A program made the translations under genes and the position numbers. Shown here in pieces: positions 9,457-18,957 of a stretch of 64,000 nt of DNA. This DNA is from Kordia algicida OT-1 (GTDB lineage Bacteria; Bacteroidota; Bacteroidia; Flavobacteriales; Flavobacteriaceae). The stretch is from assembly GCF_000154725.1 (NCBI RefSeq), contig NZ_DS544873.1:2379340-2443339 (forward strand), given 5' to 3'. Position 1 is the stretch's first letter. The number at the start of each line of letters is the position of its first letter. The notes under the pieces are model-generated. The model did no database searches. It saw only the letters and a program-made list of their open reading frames with translations, and had not been told where the DNA came from.

Positions 9457-10000
9457 TTTGTTTGGTAGGTTGTTTGTATTGACTGTATTTTTTGAGTTCT
9501 GATGCAATAAATTTTTGCCATTTTATTTGTCCTTCGTAATCGCGAGAATAATCAGAACCGTTATCATAAGCATTTTGCATTTCTTGAAGCTCTTTGTTTA
9601 CCTGATCGTATATTTTGGAAAGCTCTTGCTGAATGTTTTTGGTAGATTTGACATTCTTGAAACGCTTACGAAGTTTGCGTGCGTGTAATTCTGTAATATC
9701 AAAATGCAACTGTTCGTGTCCTAAAACGGTATCATTTACACGATCTCTTAAATACCAAGATTGATTTGGATAGAATTGCGCTATAACGTTGGTTGAATAT
9801 TCTATTTTATCACTATTAGAATAGGTTTTTGAGCGAAAACCATATGTAATTCCTGAAGCTGTAATAGCAACCGCATCCGAGTCGTAATCAGGCTCATCTT
9901 TGAAGTTTCCCCAATGAAGTTTTTGCGTTTTTTCCCATGTAATGGTTTCTTCTTCTTGAACGAGCAAGAAAATACAGAGTATGCCTAAAATTTTATACAT
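9449..10000 (-). CDS. DUF922 protein, predicted Zn-dependent protease
   Basis: 183 residues. A short hydrophobic N-terminus (MYKILGILCIFLLVQ) suggests export. The motif LGHEQLHFDITELHARKL (around residue 94) has the HExxH metal site that led to the protease prediction for DUF922. It ends one base before the OsmC gene starts upstream and overlaps DUF3820 downstream, so it is in the middle of a minus-strand run. Confidence 0.85.
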   Translation of the reverse strand: MYKILGILCIFLLVQEEETITWEKTQKLHWGNFKDEPDYDSDAVAITASGITYGFRSKTYSNSDKIEYSTNVIAQFYPNQSWYLRDRVNDTVLGHEQLHFDITELHARKLRKRFKNVKSTKNIQQELSKIYDQVNKELQEMQNAYDNGSDYSRDYEGQIKWQKFIASELKKYSQYKQPTKQND

Positions 10001-10402
10001 TTATTTCCAATGAAATTCAACAATCTTTTCAATATCTGGATGAAGACTGTAATGTACAGGACACGTGTTTGCGGTGTTTTCTAGTATTTTTTTGGTTTTA
10101 TCATCTGCTTCAAAAGGCAAATGAATTTGCACTTCTATTCTTGAGATTCTTCTCGGGTTTGAAGCCATGGTTTTGGTCACTTCGGCAGTCGTATTTTCCA
10201 TATTTACACCGAGTTGATTGGCTTTGATTCCCATTACCGTTAACATACAACTTGCGAGTCCTGTCGCAACAGTATCTGTAGGAGAAAACGCTTCTCCTTT
10301 ACCATTATTGTCTGTTGGCGCATCTGTAATGAATTCATTTCCAGATTTTATATGTTGAGAAACGGTTCTGAGGCTTCCTGTGTAGGTTACTTTTGAAGTC
10401 AT
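10001..10402 (-). CDS. OsmC family protein
   Basis: 133 residues, the full length of a single-domain OsmC/Ohr-like protein, cytoplasmic. Family members reduce organic hydroperoxides with two Cys; here they are Cys84-type in ATGLASCMLTVMG and the Cys in NTCPVHYSLHPDI. The core SPTDTVATGLASC is characteristic. It lies 4 bases after the LysM lipoprotein gene, so it is co-transcribed with it. Confidence 0.92.
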   Translation of the reverse strand: MTSKVTYTGSLRTVSQHIKSGNEFITDAPTDNNGKGEAFSPTDTVATGLASCMLTVMGIKANQLGVNMENTTAEVTKTMASNPRRISRIEVQIHLPFEADDKTKKILENTANTCPVHYSLHPDIEKIVEFHWK

Positions 10403-10406
10403 ATGT

Positions 10407-12350
10407 TTAGTTTTGTGGTATTTTTACTTCTACGAGTTCCAATCCTTCATATTTTACGATGTATACTCCTTTGTTGTAAAATCCGCCAAAGATTTTTTTA
10501 TCGTAATCAAATTTATTTTCTACATAACTCGTTTCTGCACCTGTGCGCACACTTTTCGCCAAGTTTTGGTCATATGCAAGACGTAATAATACATCAAATG
10601 TAATATCAAAACCTCTGACAGCAATGGTACTTGGAGTAATACCATAAGTACGCTTGTATTGTTTAACAAATTTGTTGCTAAACGACGTTGGTTTGTCTAT
10701 AGATGGATAGTGAAAATTCAGATTTGCCAAGTGACTGTTGTATACATTGTCACTGTTGTCGTAATTTTTGTTTCTGTTGGTTGTAAGCAGCACAATTTTA
10801 CGTTTTTCGCTAGTCGTATATGAGTTTAGCACTGATGTGGCATTTGCGATGAGCGATAGGTCATCTGATTCAAGAATAACCCAATTTTCAACATCAGCTT
10901 TGAGTAAAGGTAAAATTTTTGTGGGTTGAATGTAATTTCCATCTTCAGGATCAAATACGGTAGCATTTGGCAATGCTGAACGCAATCTGTTTTTAATAGC
11001 TGATTTATTTTTTCCCGCAATGATGATAACGTTTTTATCTTGTCCGTTTTGTTTGATAAAATCTAGCATTTTTTCTTCCAATAACCTTTTATCAGGCACA
11101 CTTTGATAAACATTTCTATGTTTTACTTCGATGCTTGATAGTGGAGAGATTACTGGAATTCCGTCTGATTTTAATTCAGAAGCCACAACTTCTACGTTTG
11201 AATCTAAGATTGGACCAATTACCGCATGTACGTCTGAAAAGTCATAGCTTTCTACCGCTTTTCGAGTTCCACTTTTATTTCCTTGATTGTCAATAATTTT
11301 CACATTAACAGATAAACCTAAGTTTTTGATAGAATCTAAGGCAATTAAAGTTCCTGTGTAAAATTCTGTTGCATAATTTAACAAGCGATCATTTTTGAGT
11401 TTGTCTTTTGTTTGCGACACAGAATCCATGTTCATTTCGTTCAGTTTAAACGGTAACATGATAACGATGTTGGAAACATTTTCAGTGTCTACATGCTCAA
11501 TGAAATTGAATTTATCTACGACAACAGCACCGACTACTTCCAAATCTTCTGATTTTTTCACAGGTAATTTTAACACCATTCCTGCTTTTAGTCCATCTTT
11601 TAACGCTGGATTTAGACGTATCAATTCATCTTCAGAAACACCTAGTTTTCGCGTAAGCGTGTACATTGTTTGCTTTGGTTTTACATCATAAAACACATAG
11701 TTCGCTGCACTAGCAACTTTTGGCTTTTCTTTGCGAATTGGTAATTTTATTTCTTGTCCAATTTTTAATCCTTCTTTTATTTCTGGATTGATGTCTTCGA
11801 GTTCTTCAATGGTAAGTCCGTAACTGTGCGCAATTCCCCATTTTGTTTCTTTTGCTTTAACAGTGTATTTTTCAAAAGAAACTTCTTCGTCAGTATCATC
11901 CTTATCTTCATCATCATTTGTTGAGGAATTGTCTACGACTTCGTTCGCTTCTTTCTTTTTATACTTCGGAATGGCAATACGATCGCCTTTTTTAAGACCT
12001 TCTTTTGCAACCTTTTCATTAAATTTTAAGATATCATCAACAGTAACACCGTATTTTTTGGAAATGCTATAAAGCGTTTCCTTTCTACGTACTTTATGAT
12101 TGGTAAAGGTTACATCTACATCTTTGGAAACTTTTATCGATTTTGAAGGAATGACTAATACATTATTTCTTCGAACGCCACGTCGTGCTTCAGGGTTTAG
12201 TCTGATAATATCATCAGCCGTAATATTGTATTGTGCTGCAATACTTTCTACCGTTTCGCCTCTAGATACTTTATGACTTTTATATTGTTGTGCAGTGGCA
12301 GAACAACTTGTCAATAATATCATTAAAAAAAATCCTAAAAGCTTCTTCAT
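10407..12350 (-). CDS. LysM-repeat lipoprotein with periplasmic-binding-protein-like domain
   Basis: 647 residues. A lipobox (LMILLTSC, Cys16) anchors it to a membrane. Four LysM modules follow (about 22-68, 84-130, 162-208 and 218-264; e.g. YKSHKVSRGETVESIAAQYN, HKVRRKETLYSISKKYGVT), which bind peptidoglycan glycans. From about 290 the sequence looks like a type 1 periplasmic-binding/amino-acid receptor fold (NIVIMLPFKLNEMN, VIGPILDSNVEVVASELKSD, IPVISPLSS). Such proteins commonly sit next to guaA in Flavobacteriia. Ligand and role unknown; an envelope structural or sensing role is plausible. Confidence 0.88.
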   Translation of the reverse strand: MKKLLGFFLMILLTSCSATAQQYKSHKVSRGETVESIAAQYNITADDIIRLNPEARRGVRRNNVLVIPSKSIKVSKDVDVTFTNHKVRRKETLYSISKKYGVTVDDILKFNEKVAKEGLKKGDRIAIPKYKKKEANEVVDNSSTNDDEDKDDTDEEVSFEKYTVKAKETKWGIAHSYGLTIEELEDINPEIKEGLKIGQEIKLPIRKEKPKVASAANYVFYDVKPKQTMYTLTRKLGVSEDELIRLNPALKDGLKAGMVLKLPVKKSEDLEVVGAVVVDKFNFIEHVDTENVSNIVIMLPFKLNEMNMDSVSQTKDKLKNDRLLNYATEFYTGTLIALDSIKNLGLSVNVKIIDNQGNKSGTRKAVESYDFSDVHAVIGPILDSNVEVVASELKSDGIPVISPLSSIEVKHRNVYQSVPDKRLLEEKMLDFIKQNGQDKNVIIIAGKNKSAIKNRLRSALPNATVFDPEDGNYIQPTKILPLLKADVENWVILESDDLSLIANATSVLNSYTTSEKRKIVLLTTNRNKNYDNSDNVYNSHLANLNFHYPSIDKPTSFSNKFVKQYKRTYGITPSTIAVRGFDITFDVLLRLAYDQNLAKSVRTGAETSYVENKFDYDKKIFGGFYNKGVYIVKYEGLELVEVKIPQN

Positions 12351-12369
12351 TCTTTACGTTGTTAATTAA

Positions 12370-13905
12370 TTATTCCCATTCAATGGTAGCTGGCGGTTTT
12401 GAACTGATGTCATATACTACTCTATTAACGCCTTTAACTTTATTTATTATATCATTTGATACTTTTTGCAAAAATTTATAAGGTAAATCTACCCAATCTG
12501 CCGTCATTCCATCGGTGCTTTCTACAGCTCGTAAGGCAACTACTTTTTCGTAGGTTCGCTCATCTCCCATGACTCCTACTGAGTTTACAGGCAATAATAT
12601 TGCACCTGCTTGCCAAACTTTATCGTATAAATCCCATTCACGCAATCCGTTGATAAAAACGGCATCAACTTCTTGTAAGATACGAACTTTTTCAGCAGTA
12701 ATATCTCCCAATATTCTAATTGCCAATCCTGGACCCGGAAATGGATGACGTCCTAGTAACTGTTTGTCCATTCCCATAGAAGCGCCAACTCTGCGAACTT
12801 CATCTTTAAACAATGCTTTTAAAGGTTCTACGATTTTTAATTTCATAAAATCTGGCAAACCGCCAACATTATGGTGACTTTTTATCGTAGCACTTGGTCC
12901 GCCCGTAGCACTGACACTTTCTATCACGTCAGGATAAATAGTTCCTTGCGCCAACCAAGTTACATCTTTAATTTGTGTTGCTTCATCATCGAATACTTCA
13001 ATAAAAACACGACCAATGGCTTTACGTTTTTTCTCAGGATCACTCAATCCTGCTAGCGCATCCAAAAAGCGTGCCGAAGCATCAACTCCTTTTACATTGA
13101 GTCCCATACCTTCGTATTGTTTCAATACGCTTGAAAATTCATCTTTTCGTAACAAACCATTGTTTACAAAGATGCAATATAAGTTTTCGCCAATGGCTTT
13201 GTGTAATAACATTGCTGCGACACTTGAGTCCACTCCGCCAGATAAACCTAAGACTACTTTGTCATTTCCAAGTTGTGCTTTTAAGGCTTCTACCGTTTCT
13301 TCTACAAAAGCATTTGGTGTCCAATCTGGATTTACCTCAGCAATGTTTACCAAGAAATTTTCAAGCAATTGTTTTCCATCTGTTGAATGATATACTTCTG
13401 GATGAAATTGAATAGCAAACGTTGTTTCTCCTTCAATTTTATACGCTGCATTTTGCACATCGTGCGTACTTGCCAATAGTTTTCCGTTGGTTGGTAAACT
13501 TTTAATGGTATCACTGTGACTCATCCATACTTGACTTCCTGAAGAAATTCCCGCTAAAAATGGTTCATTTTCTTGTACAAAACTCAGGTTGGCACGTCCG
13601 TATTCACGTGTGTTTGATTCGGCAACTTCACCACCTGAAAAGTGTGCTAAGTATTGCGCGCCGTAACAAACTGCAAGCATTGGTTTTTCGCCTCGAATGC
13701 CTTTTAAATCTGGATGAAAAGCATCATCAGACCTTACAGACATTGGACTTCCTGAAAGAATAACCGCTTTGTAATCGTCTACGTTAGTTGGAATTTTGTT
13801 GAATGGATGAATTTCGGAATAGATGTTCAGTTCTCGAACTCTGCGCGCAATAAGTTGTGTGTATTGCGATCCGAAGTCTAATATTAATACCTTGTCGTGT
13901 TGCAT
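12370..13905 (-). CDS. guaA: GMP synthase (glutamine-hydrolysing)
   Basis: 511 residues. It converts XMP to GMP with glutamine and ATP. N-terminal amidotransferase with nucleophile loop [13 protein letters not shown] and [12 protein letters not shown]; then the PP-loop [15 protein letters not shown]-terminal dimerisation part ends PATIEWE as in all GuaA. Start at the ATG 13903-13905 ([14 protein letters not shown]); the codon two upstream is TTG. A -7 box lies only 3 bases upstream of the ATG, so the mRNA may be leaderless. Confidence 0.97.
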   Translation of the reverse strand: MQHDKVLILDFGSQYTQLIARRVRELNIYSEIHPFNKIPTNVDDYKAVILSGSPMSVRSDDAFHPDLKGIRGEKPMLAVCYGAQYLAHFSGGEVAESNTREYGRANLSFVQENEPFLAGISSGSQVWMSHSDTIKSLPTNGKLLASTHDVQNAAYKIEGETTFAIQFHPEVYHSTDGKQLLENFLVNIAEVNPDWTPNAFVEETVEALKAQLGNDKVVLGLSGGVDSSVAAMLLHKAIGENLYCIFVNNGLLRKDEFSSVLKQYEGMGLNVKGVDASARFLDALAGLSDPEKKRKAIGRVFIEVFDDEATQIKDVTWLAQGTIYPDVIESVSATGGPSATIKSHHNVGGLPDFMKLKIVEPLKALFKDEVRRVGASMGMDKQLLGRHPFPGPGLAIRILGDITAEKVRILQEVDAVFINGLREWDLYDKVWQAGAILLPVNSVGVMGDERTYEKVVALRAVESTDGMTADWVDLPYKFLQKVSNDIINKVKGVNRVVYDISSKPPATIEWE

Positions 13906-13908
13906 ACG

Positions 13909-13916
13909 CAAAAGTA
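13909..13916 (-). promoter_or_regulatory. Bacteroidota -7 box (TACTTTTG) abutting guaA ATG
   Basis: TACTTTTG on the minus strand is an exact TAnnTTTG. Its last G is 4 bases before the A of the guaA ATG, which is where transcription would start. No good -33 TTG was seen at the normal distance, so this remains tentative. Confidence 0.45.
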
Positions 13917-14116
13917 GTATTTAGATTTTAGATTTTAACACTTCAATTGAAGATTTTTTCACAGGATATTCACAAGGAGTCTACGCTATTTTTTATGGCT
14001 TTTTAGACTAAAATAGTAGTACTTACAATTTATAAATATGAAGATAGTTTACTAGGGATCGCATATTGCATTATGTATTTTTAGTAGTGATTTATTAATT
14101 CAAACTTAATATTATT

Positions 14117-14323
14117 ATGAAAAAAAAGAATGTAAAGTCATTAAGACTGAACAAAAAAGCCATTTCGTCGATAACTCAAGTGACAGTTACGGGAGGCGGA
14201 ACACATTGGAATACAGGATGCTTATCTTGCGCTGATACAACTGCAGATCCTCCTCCTAATACAATTTATTTGAGTTGTGGTACATGGTGTGGACTATGCA
14301 AAAAAATTAAGAAACCTGATTAA
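14117..14323 (+). CDS. RiPP-like precursor, 68 aa, five-Cys core
   Basis: The leader MKKKNVKSLRLNKKAISSIT then QVTVTGGG follows the Lys-rich, LRLxKxxIxxI, GG pattern of the other precursors in this window. The core THWNTGCLSCADTTADPP ... YLSCGTWCGLCKKIKKPD has five Cys in CxxC and CxxxCxxC spacing plus Thr/Ser and a basic tail. It is the only one on the plus strand and has its own promoter region and a textbook terminator, so it is probably expressed alone. No modification enzyme is adjacent. Confidence 0.77.
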   Translation: MKKKNVKSLRLNKKAISSITQVTVTGGGTHWNTGCLSCADTTADPPPNTIYLSCGTWCGLCKKIKKPD

Positions 14324-14330
14324 TCTCATT

Positions 14331-14353
14331 AGCGAACTTCGGTTCGCTTTTTT
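14331..14353 (+). terminator. Terminator of the 68-aa precursor (UUCG tetraloop)
   Basis: Stem AGCGAAC/GTTCGCT (14331-14337, 14342-14348) closed by the stable TTCG tetraloop, then a T-run. It begins 7 bases after the stop. Confidence 0.92.
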
Positions 14354-14391
14354 TATACACCTTATTATCTGATTACCTCTTGTTAATTAGA

Positions 14392-15999
14392 TTACAATTC
14401 CAACACCAAAAATTCTCCTGATAATGGTTGCAAATGTTTTACTAAAGTTGGAATGAGCGTTTCGCCATATTCTAAATACAATTCACTAAAGTTTTGCTTA
14501 CGCTCTTGTAAAGAGTTTGCAGGAAATAATGTTTCTCGCAATTCGGTACTTCTTGAAACTTTATCTTTCAACATTCGTTTTTGAGCTGTTAACAAGCGTT
14601 TTTCCAAATGATTCAAGCCTTTAAGTTGCTTTTTTTCTTGCGCAGCAACTGCTCCAATAAATGATTTGTCCGTTTGTTCTGCAAGTTTGTACAAGTCTTC
14701 AAATTGCTGTTGTAAGTGTTCTTTTTGTGGTGTGAAATCAATCTCAATTTTACTGAGCTCTTTGACTTTTTTGGCTATAAAATCCTCTTTTTTGAGGAAT
14801 AAATCACGATTGGAAATATTGAGTTTTCCCATTTTTTCCGATTGCTTCTGCGTTTTTACAACTGCGGAGTTTCGCAAGAGCAACATCGGGAATGTCACGT
14901 TAACAGTTTCAAAGTAAGATTTCAATTCAAGCCAATACGCCAATTCTCCGCCACCACCAATGTAACATAGGTTTGGCAGAATGATCTCTTGATATAACGG
15001 ACGCAATAATGCATTTGGTGAGAAACGTTCTGGATGTGCGTGAACCTCAGCTTTTATTTGCTCCGAGTTCCATCTCACGGAAGTGTTATTTACCATAAAA
15101 ACACCTTCATGCTCAATAATGCGTTCGCGGATTCCGTTGTTGATATAAAATAGATTGATTTCTCTTGGATTAACTTGTATTTTGTAGGAATCATTAACTT
15201 TCGTTAGATGTTCCGCCGTTTCCAACACTTTTTTGTATGCGGTTTGTTGAAACAACTCGTTTTCGACAAACGGAATGAATAGTTTTTTTAATTCTTTATC
15301 ATTTCCATCCACAATGACCAATCCGTATTTTTTGAATAATTCGTTGGCAATATAACGCGTTGCATCTGTAAGATTATTGTGTTTTACATAACCATCTTCA
15401 AATAGCGATTGTAAGTATTTTGCATTGTCGCTGATGCCTATTTTTTTGGAGAAATCTTCCAAAACTTCCGCCAAACCTTCTGTAGATAATTCGCCAACTG
15501 CGCCACTTGCTTCACGTTCCCAACGTATTTTTTTGCCTTTGTAATTGAAGAAACAGATTTCGTCAAAATCATGATCTTCCGAAGCCATCCAATAGATTGG
15601 TACAAAATGATGATTTGGATGTTTTTCTTGTAACGTCGTTGTCAAATTAATCGTAGAAATAATTTTGTACAAGAAGTATAATGGACCTGTAAATAGGTTT
15701 AATTGATGCCCTGTCGTGATGGTAAATGTATTTTCTAACGCAAGTTTTTGAATATTTTTTAGTGTTGTTTTTGAAGCATTTACGTTTTCATATTGCTTTA
15801 CCAAAGCGTTTGACAGAATAGCTCTTTGCGAAATAGCTGTTAAACTGGATTGTTGCTTTTCTTTAATTTGAGCTTCAAAATTCTCAAGCTTCGGAAAACG
15901 GTGATAAAAGGGTTTTAGCGTGTTTTTTTCGGCTAAATAATCACACATTAAGGGAGAAAAATATCCAGTTTCACTGTAGGGAATACATTCTGTTGGCAT
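14392..15999 (-). CDS. bshC: Bacillithiol synthase BshC (cysteine-adding enzyme)
   Basis: 535 residues, normal for the family. BshC joins cysteine to glucosaminyl-malate in the last step of bacillithiol synthesis. The Rossmann-like core is recognisable from TITTGHQLNLFTGPLYFLYK and PIYWMASEDHDFDEI; a coiled coil (about 395-470, LEKRLLTAQKRMLKDKVSR) follows, as in BshC structures. bshA and bshB are not in the window. A -7 box sits 26 bases upstream. Confidence 0.94.
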   Translation of the reverse strand: MPTECIPYSETGYFSPLMCDYLAEKNTLKPFYHRFPKLENFEAQIKEKQQSSLTAISQRAILSNALVKQYENVNASKTTLKNIQKLALENTFTITTGHQLNLFTGPLYFLYKIISTINLTTTLQEKHPNHHFVPIYWMASEDHDFDEICFFNYKGKKIRWEREASGAVGELSTEGLAEVLEDFSKKIGISDNAKYLQSLFEDGYVKHNNLTDATRYIANELFKKYGLVIVDGNDKELKKLFIPFVENELFQQTAYKKVLETAEHLTKVNDSYKIQVNPREINLFYINNGIRERIIEHEGVFMVNNTSVRWNSEQIKAEVHAHPERFSPNALLRPLYQEIILPNLCYIGGGGELAYWLELKSYFETVNVTFPMLLLRNSAVVKTQKQSEKMGKLNISNRDLFLKKEDFIAKKVKELSKIEIDFTPQKEHLQQQFEDLYKLAEQTDKSFIGAVAAQEKKQLKGLNHLEKRLLTAQKRMLKDKVSRSTELRETLFPANSLQERKQNFSELYLEYGETLIPTLVKHLQPLSGEFLVLEL

Positions 16000-16025
16000 A
16001 GTTGGTCGTCAGGATTTTAAAGTTG

Positions 16026-16033
16026 CAAAGATA
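16026..16033 (-). promoter_or_regulatory. -7 box (TATCTTTG) for bshC
   Basis: Exact TAnnTTTG on the minus strand, 26 bases before the bshC ATG, in the divergent region with the M14 peptidase gene. Confidence 0.55.
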
Positions 16034-16097
16034 TGGTTATTTAAATGCGATTTTCTCAAAATTTCGTTAAGATATTCTTTTTCAAAATTATATTAGT

Positions 16098-16105
16098 TAG
16101 CTTTG
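16098..16105 (+). promoter_or_regulatory. -7 box (TAGCTTTG) for the M14 peptidase gene
   Basis: Exact TAnnTTTG. It ends directly before the first in-frame ATG (16106), which would leave that ATG upstream of or at the transcript start, and so decides for the later ATG at 16130. Confidence 0.5.
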
Positions 16106-16129
16106 ATGTCTATCAAACTGAACCAACTA

Positions 16130-18607
16130 ATGAGACGACATTTTTTTACTTTACTTTCATTTTTTATTATTTCTACTACAATTTTTGCCCAAAACATTCA
16201 GTCACCTAAAGATTTTTTAGGCTATGAATTGGGAACACGATTTACAAATCATTATCGTGTTGTGGATTATTATCAGTATTTGGCAAAAGCTTCCAACATG
16301 ATTCAACTAGAAGAATATGGTAAAACGAATGAACATCGTTTGTTGCAAATTGCCTATGTTTCTACACCTGAAAATTTAGCAAATTTAGAAAGTATTCGGA
16401 AAAATCATTTGGCAAATGCCGGAATTGGCACTTCTTCCGCTTCCGCAGATAAAGCTATCGTTTGGTTGAGTTATAATGTACATGGAAACGAATCGTCTAG
16501 TACAGAAGCTTCTATGAAAACGATTTACGAATTGATTACTTCCAAGAAAATTTGGCTTCAAAATACTGTCGTTATTATTGATCCATGTATCAATCCTGAT
16601 GGACGCGATCGGTATGTAAATTGGTACAATCAAGTAGCTAGTGTTCCGTATAATTCACATCAAAAAGCAAAAGAACATGACGAACCTTGGCCTGGCGGAC
16701 GACCAAATCATTATTTGTTTGATTTAAACCGAGATTGGGCTTGGGCAACACAAGTAGAAACACGTCAACGATTGAAAGTATATAATAAATGGTTGCCACA
16801 TATTCATGTTGATTTTCATGAACAAGGCATTAACGAACCGTATTATTTTGCACCTGCAGCAGAACCTTTTCATGAAGTTATTACCGATTGGCAACGTAAT
16901 TTTCAGATACAAATTGGAAAGAATCATGCTGGCTATTTTGATAAGGAAGGTTGGTTGTATTTTACGCGCGAACGTTTTGATTTGTTTTATCCGAGTTATG
17001 GAGATACATATCCTACGTTTAATGGTGCCATTGGAATGACGTACGAACAAGCAGGACACGGACGCGCAGGTTTGGGAATTATGACTGATGAAGGCGATTT
17101 GCTGACGTTGAAAGATCGAATTGCACATCATCATACTACAGGATTGTCAACCGTAGAGATTTCATCAAAAAATGTTGATAAGTTGAATGCTGAATTTAAA
17201 AAGTTTTTTAGTAATAAGGATTTTACATATAAAAGTTATGTTTTGGAAGGAAATCAAGATCGTATTAATAAGTTAACAACCTTGTTGGATAGACATGAAA
17301 TTAAATACGGTTTTACTGCAAACACAACGATAAAAGGATACGATTATGAGAGTAATTCTCAGAAATCAAATAAGGTAAATAATGCGTTGGTGGTCAGCAC
17401 AAATCAGCCAAAAGCAAAAATGGTCAAAGTATTGTTTGAGCCCAACGCAAAATTGAGTGATTCTGTTACATATGATATTACTGCATGGAGTATTCCGTAT
17501 GCGTATGGTTTAAAAACAACTGCTTCTAAGACTTTGGTTTCTACAAATGCAATAACTAAAGATTCTATAATTTTTAACTCAGATTATGGCACAAGTCCTG
17601 CTTACATTATTTCTTGGAATTCAATCAAAGATGCTGCTTTTTTAAGTCGATTGTTAAAAAACAAATTTCGCATTCGCTTTACCGAAAAACCAATTGTTTA
17701 TGATGGAAAAAAGTTCGATCGTGGTTCGTTGATTATTACCCGTAGTGATAATAAAAATATAGCTAATTTCAATACATCTTTAGCAGATTTAGCAAATAGT
17801 TCTAAAATAATAATGACAAAAATTGGTAGTGGGTTTTCAGATAATGGTGTTGATTTGGGTTCGCCAGATATTAAAGAAATAAAGATGCCAAAAGTCGCGG
17901 TAATGTCTGGAAAAACAACAAGTTCATTAGGTTTTGGTGAACTTTGGTACTTTTTTGAGCAAGAATTAAAATTTCCTGTAACGAATATTAATAGTGAAAG
18001 CTTTTCTGCAAATACACTGAATTCTTTTAATGTTTTGGTTTTACCTGACGGAAATTATAAGGAAGTCTTTAATAACAAACAATTACAAGTGTTAAAGAAT
18101 TGGATTTCTCGTGGTGGGAAAGTAATTGCGATGAAAGGTGCTTTAAGAACATTTGAAGGAAAAGAAGGTTTTGGGCTCACAAAGAAAGAGCGTGAAAAGG
18201 AAGATAAAAAGAATGAAATTATTTCGTATGCAAAGAGCGAACGAAAGAATATTTCCAATTACATTACAGGAGCTATTTTTAAAACGAAAGTTGATACGAC
18301 ACATCCACTAGGATTTGGATATAACGACTCGTATTTTACCTTGAAATTAGGAAGCGACGCGTATGATTATTTGAAAAAAGGATATACCGTTACCTATTTG
18401 GAAGATAATAACGTAGTTTCTGGTTTTGCAGGATATAAAGCTGCTAAAAATATTAAAAATACCTTAGTTTTTGGAGAACAACGCATTGAAAAAGGAAGCG
18501 TGATTTATATGGTTGATAATCCAATGTTTCGTGCTTTTTGGGAAAATGGAAAGTTGTTTTTTGCCAATGCAATTTTTATGGTGAATAATAATAGTTTTGA
18601 ATTGTGA
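16130..18607 (+). CDS. Secreted M14-family zinc carboxypeptidase
   Basis: 825 residues from the ATG at 16130, which gives a clean signal peptide (MRRHFFTLLSFFIISTTIFA). The M14 peptidase domain spans about 30-330: zinc ligands in YNVHGNESSS (His118, Glu121) and HIHVDFHEQG (His230 likely), substrate-binding DPCINPDGRDRY, and Glu in MTYEQAGHGR. The rest, including VAVMSGKTTSSLGFGELWYF and VLVLPDGNY, resembles the amidotransferase-like C-terminal region found in large bacterial M14 proteins. It probably degrades peptides outside the cytoplasm. Earlier starts at 16103 (TTG) and 16106 lie on the promoter. Confidence 0.9.
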   Translation: MRRHFFTLLSFFIISTTIFAQNIQSPKDFLGYELGTRFTNHYRVVDYYQYLAKASNMIQLEEYGKTNEHRLLQIAYVSTPENLANLESIRKNHLANAGIGTSSASADKAIVWLSYNVHGNESSSTEASMKTIYELITSKKIWLQNTVVIIDPCINPDGRDRYVNWYNQVASVPYNSHQKAKEHDEPWPGGRPNHYLFDLNRDWAWATQVETRQRLKVYNKWLPHIHVDFHEQGINEPYYFAPAAEPFHEVITDWQRNFQIQIGKNHAGYFDKEGWLYFTRERFDLFYPSYGDTYPTFNGAIGMTYEQAGHGRAGLGIMTDEGDLLTLKDRIAHHHTTGLSTVEISSKNVDKLNAEFKKFFSNKDFTYKSYVLEGNQDRINKLTTLLDRHEIKYGFTANTTIKGYDYESNSQKSNKVNNALVVSTNQPKAKMVKVLFEPNAKLSDSVTYDITAWSIPYAYGLKTTASKTLVSTNAITKDSIIFNSDYGTSPAYIISWNSIKDAAFLSRLLKNKFRIRFTEKPIVYDGKKFDRGSLIITRSDNKNIANFNTSLADLANSSKIIMTKIGSGFSDNGVDLGSPDIKEIKMPKVAVMSGKTTSSLGFGELWYFFEQELKFPVTNINSESFSANTLNSFNVLVLPDGNYKEVFNNKQLQVLKNWISRGGKVIAMKGALRTFEGKEGFGLTKKEREKEDKKNEIISYAKSERKNISNYITGAIFKTKVDTTHPLGFGYNDSYFTLKLGSDAYDYLKKGYTVTYLEDNNVVSGFAGYKAAKNIKNTLVFGEQRIEKGSVIYMVDNPMFRAFWENGKLFFANAIFMVNNNSFEL

Positions 18608-18957
18608 TTTAGATCGCTGGCGCTTTTAGACCACTTCATTGTTAGACTGCTTTGCTTTTAGACTTGTTTCGCTTGCGCAATGTTTGGTGTTTAGCTTTTA
18701 GCTTTTAGCTTTTAGCGAAGAAACAGATTACTTCGTCGCAAACTCCTCGTAATGAAGTCGTTTCAAAAACTTCTACATTCAAAATTAAATATTCAGTATT
18801 CGATATTCATTATAACAAAACGTATTGAAGAAAATCAATTACACTTTGAAGTCAATTCAACATTCAAAACTTAACATTCAACATAAAAAAAGAAACAGAT
18901 TACTTCGTCGCAAACTCCTCGTAATGACATTTGAAATACTTTTACATTTAGCTTTTA
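18608..18957. repeat. Intergenic mosaic of dispersed and tandem repeats
   Basis: No gene. It contains TTAGACTGCTTTGCTTTTAG-type words (18635-18665; also at 33120-33155), four TTAGCTT heptamers (18690-18717), and two copies of the AGAAACAGATTACTTCGTCG ... CTCGTAATGA element (18718-18766 and 18891-18928), the second preceded by TCAATTCAACATTC. The same words occur at 26437-26483, 59826-59866 and 60020-60057. Confidence 0.8.

Noticed and set aside
16103-16129. Earlier start for the M14 peptidase
   Set aside because: It lies on or directly after an exact -7 box and would place nine residues before a clean signal peptide.
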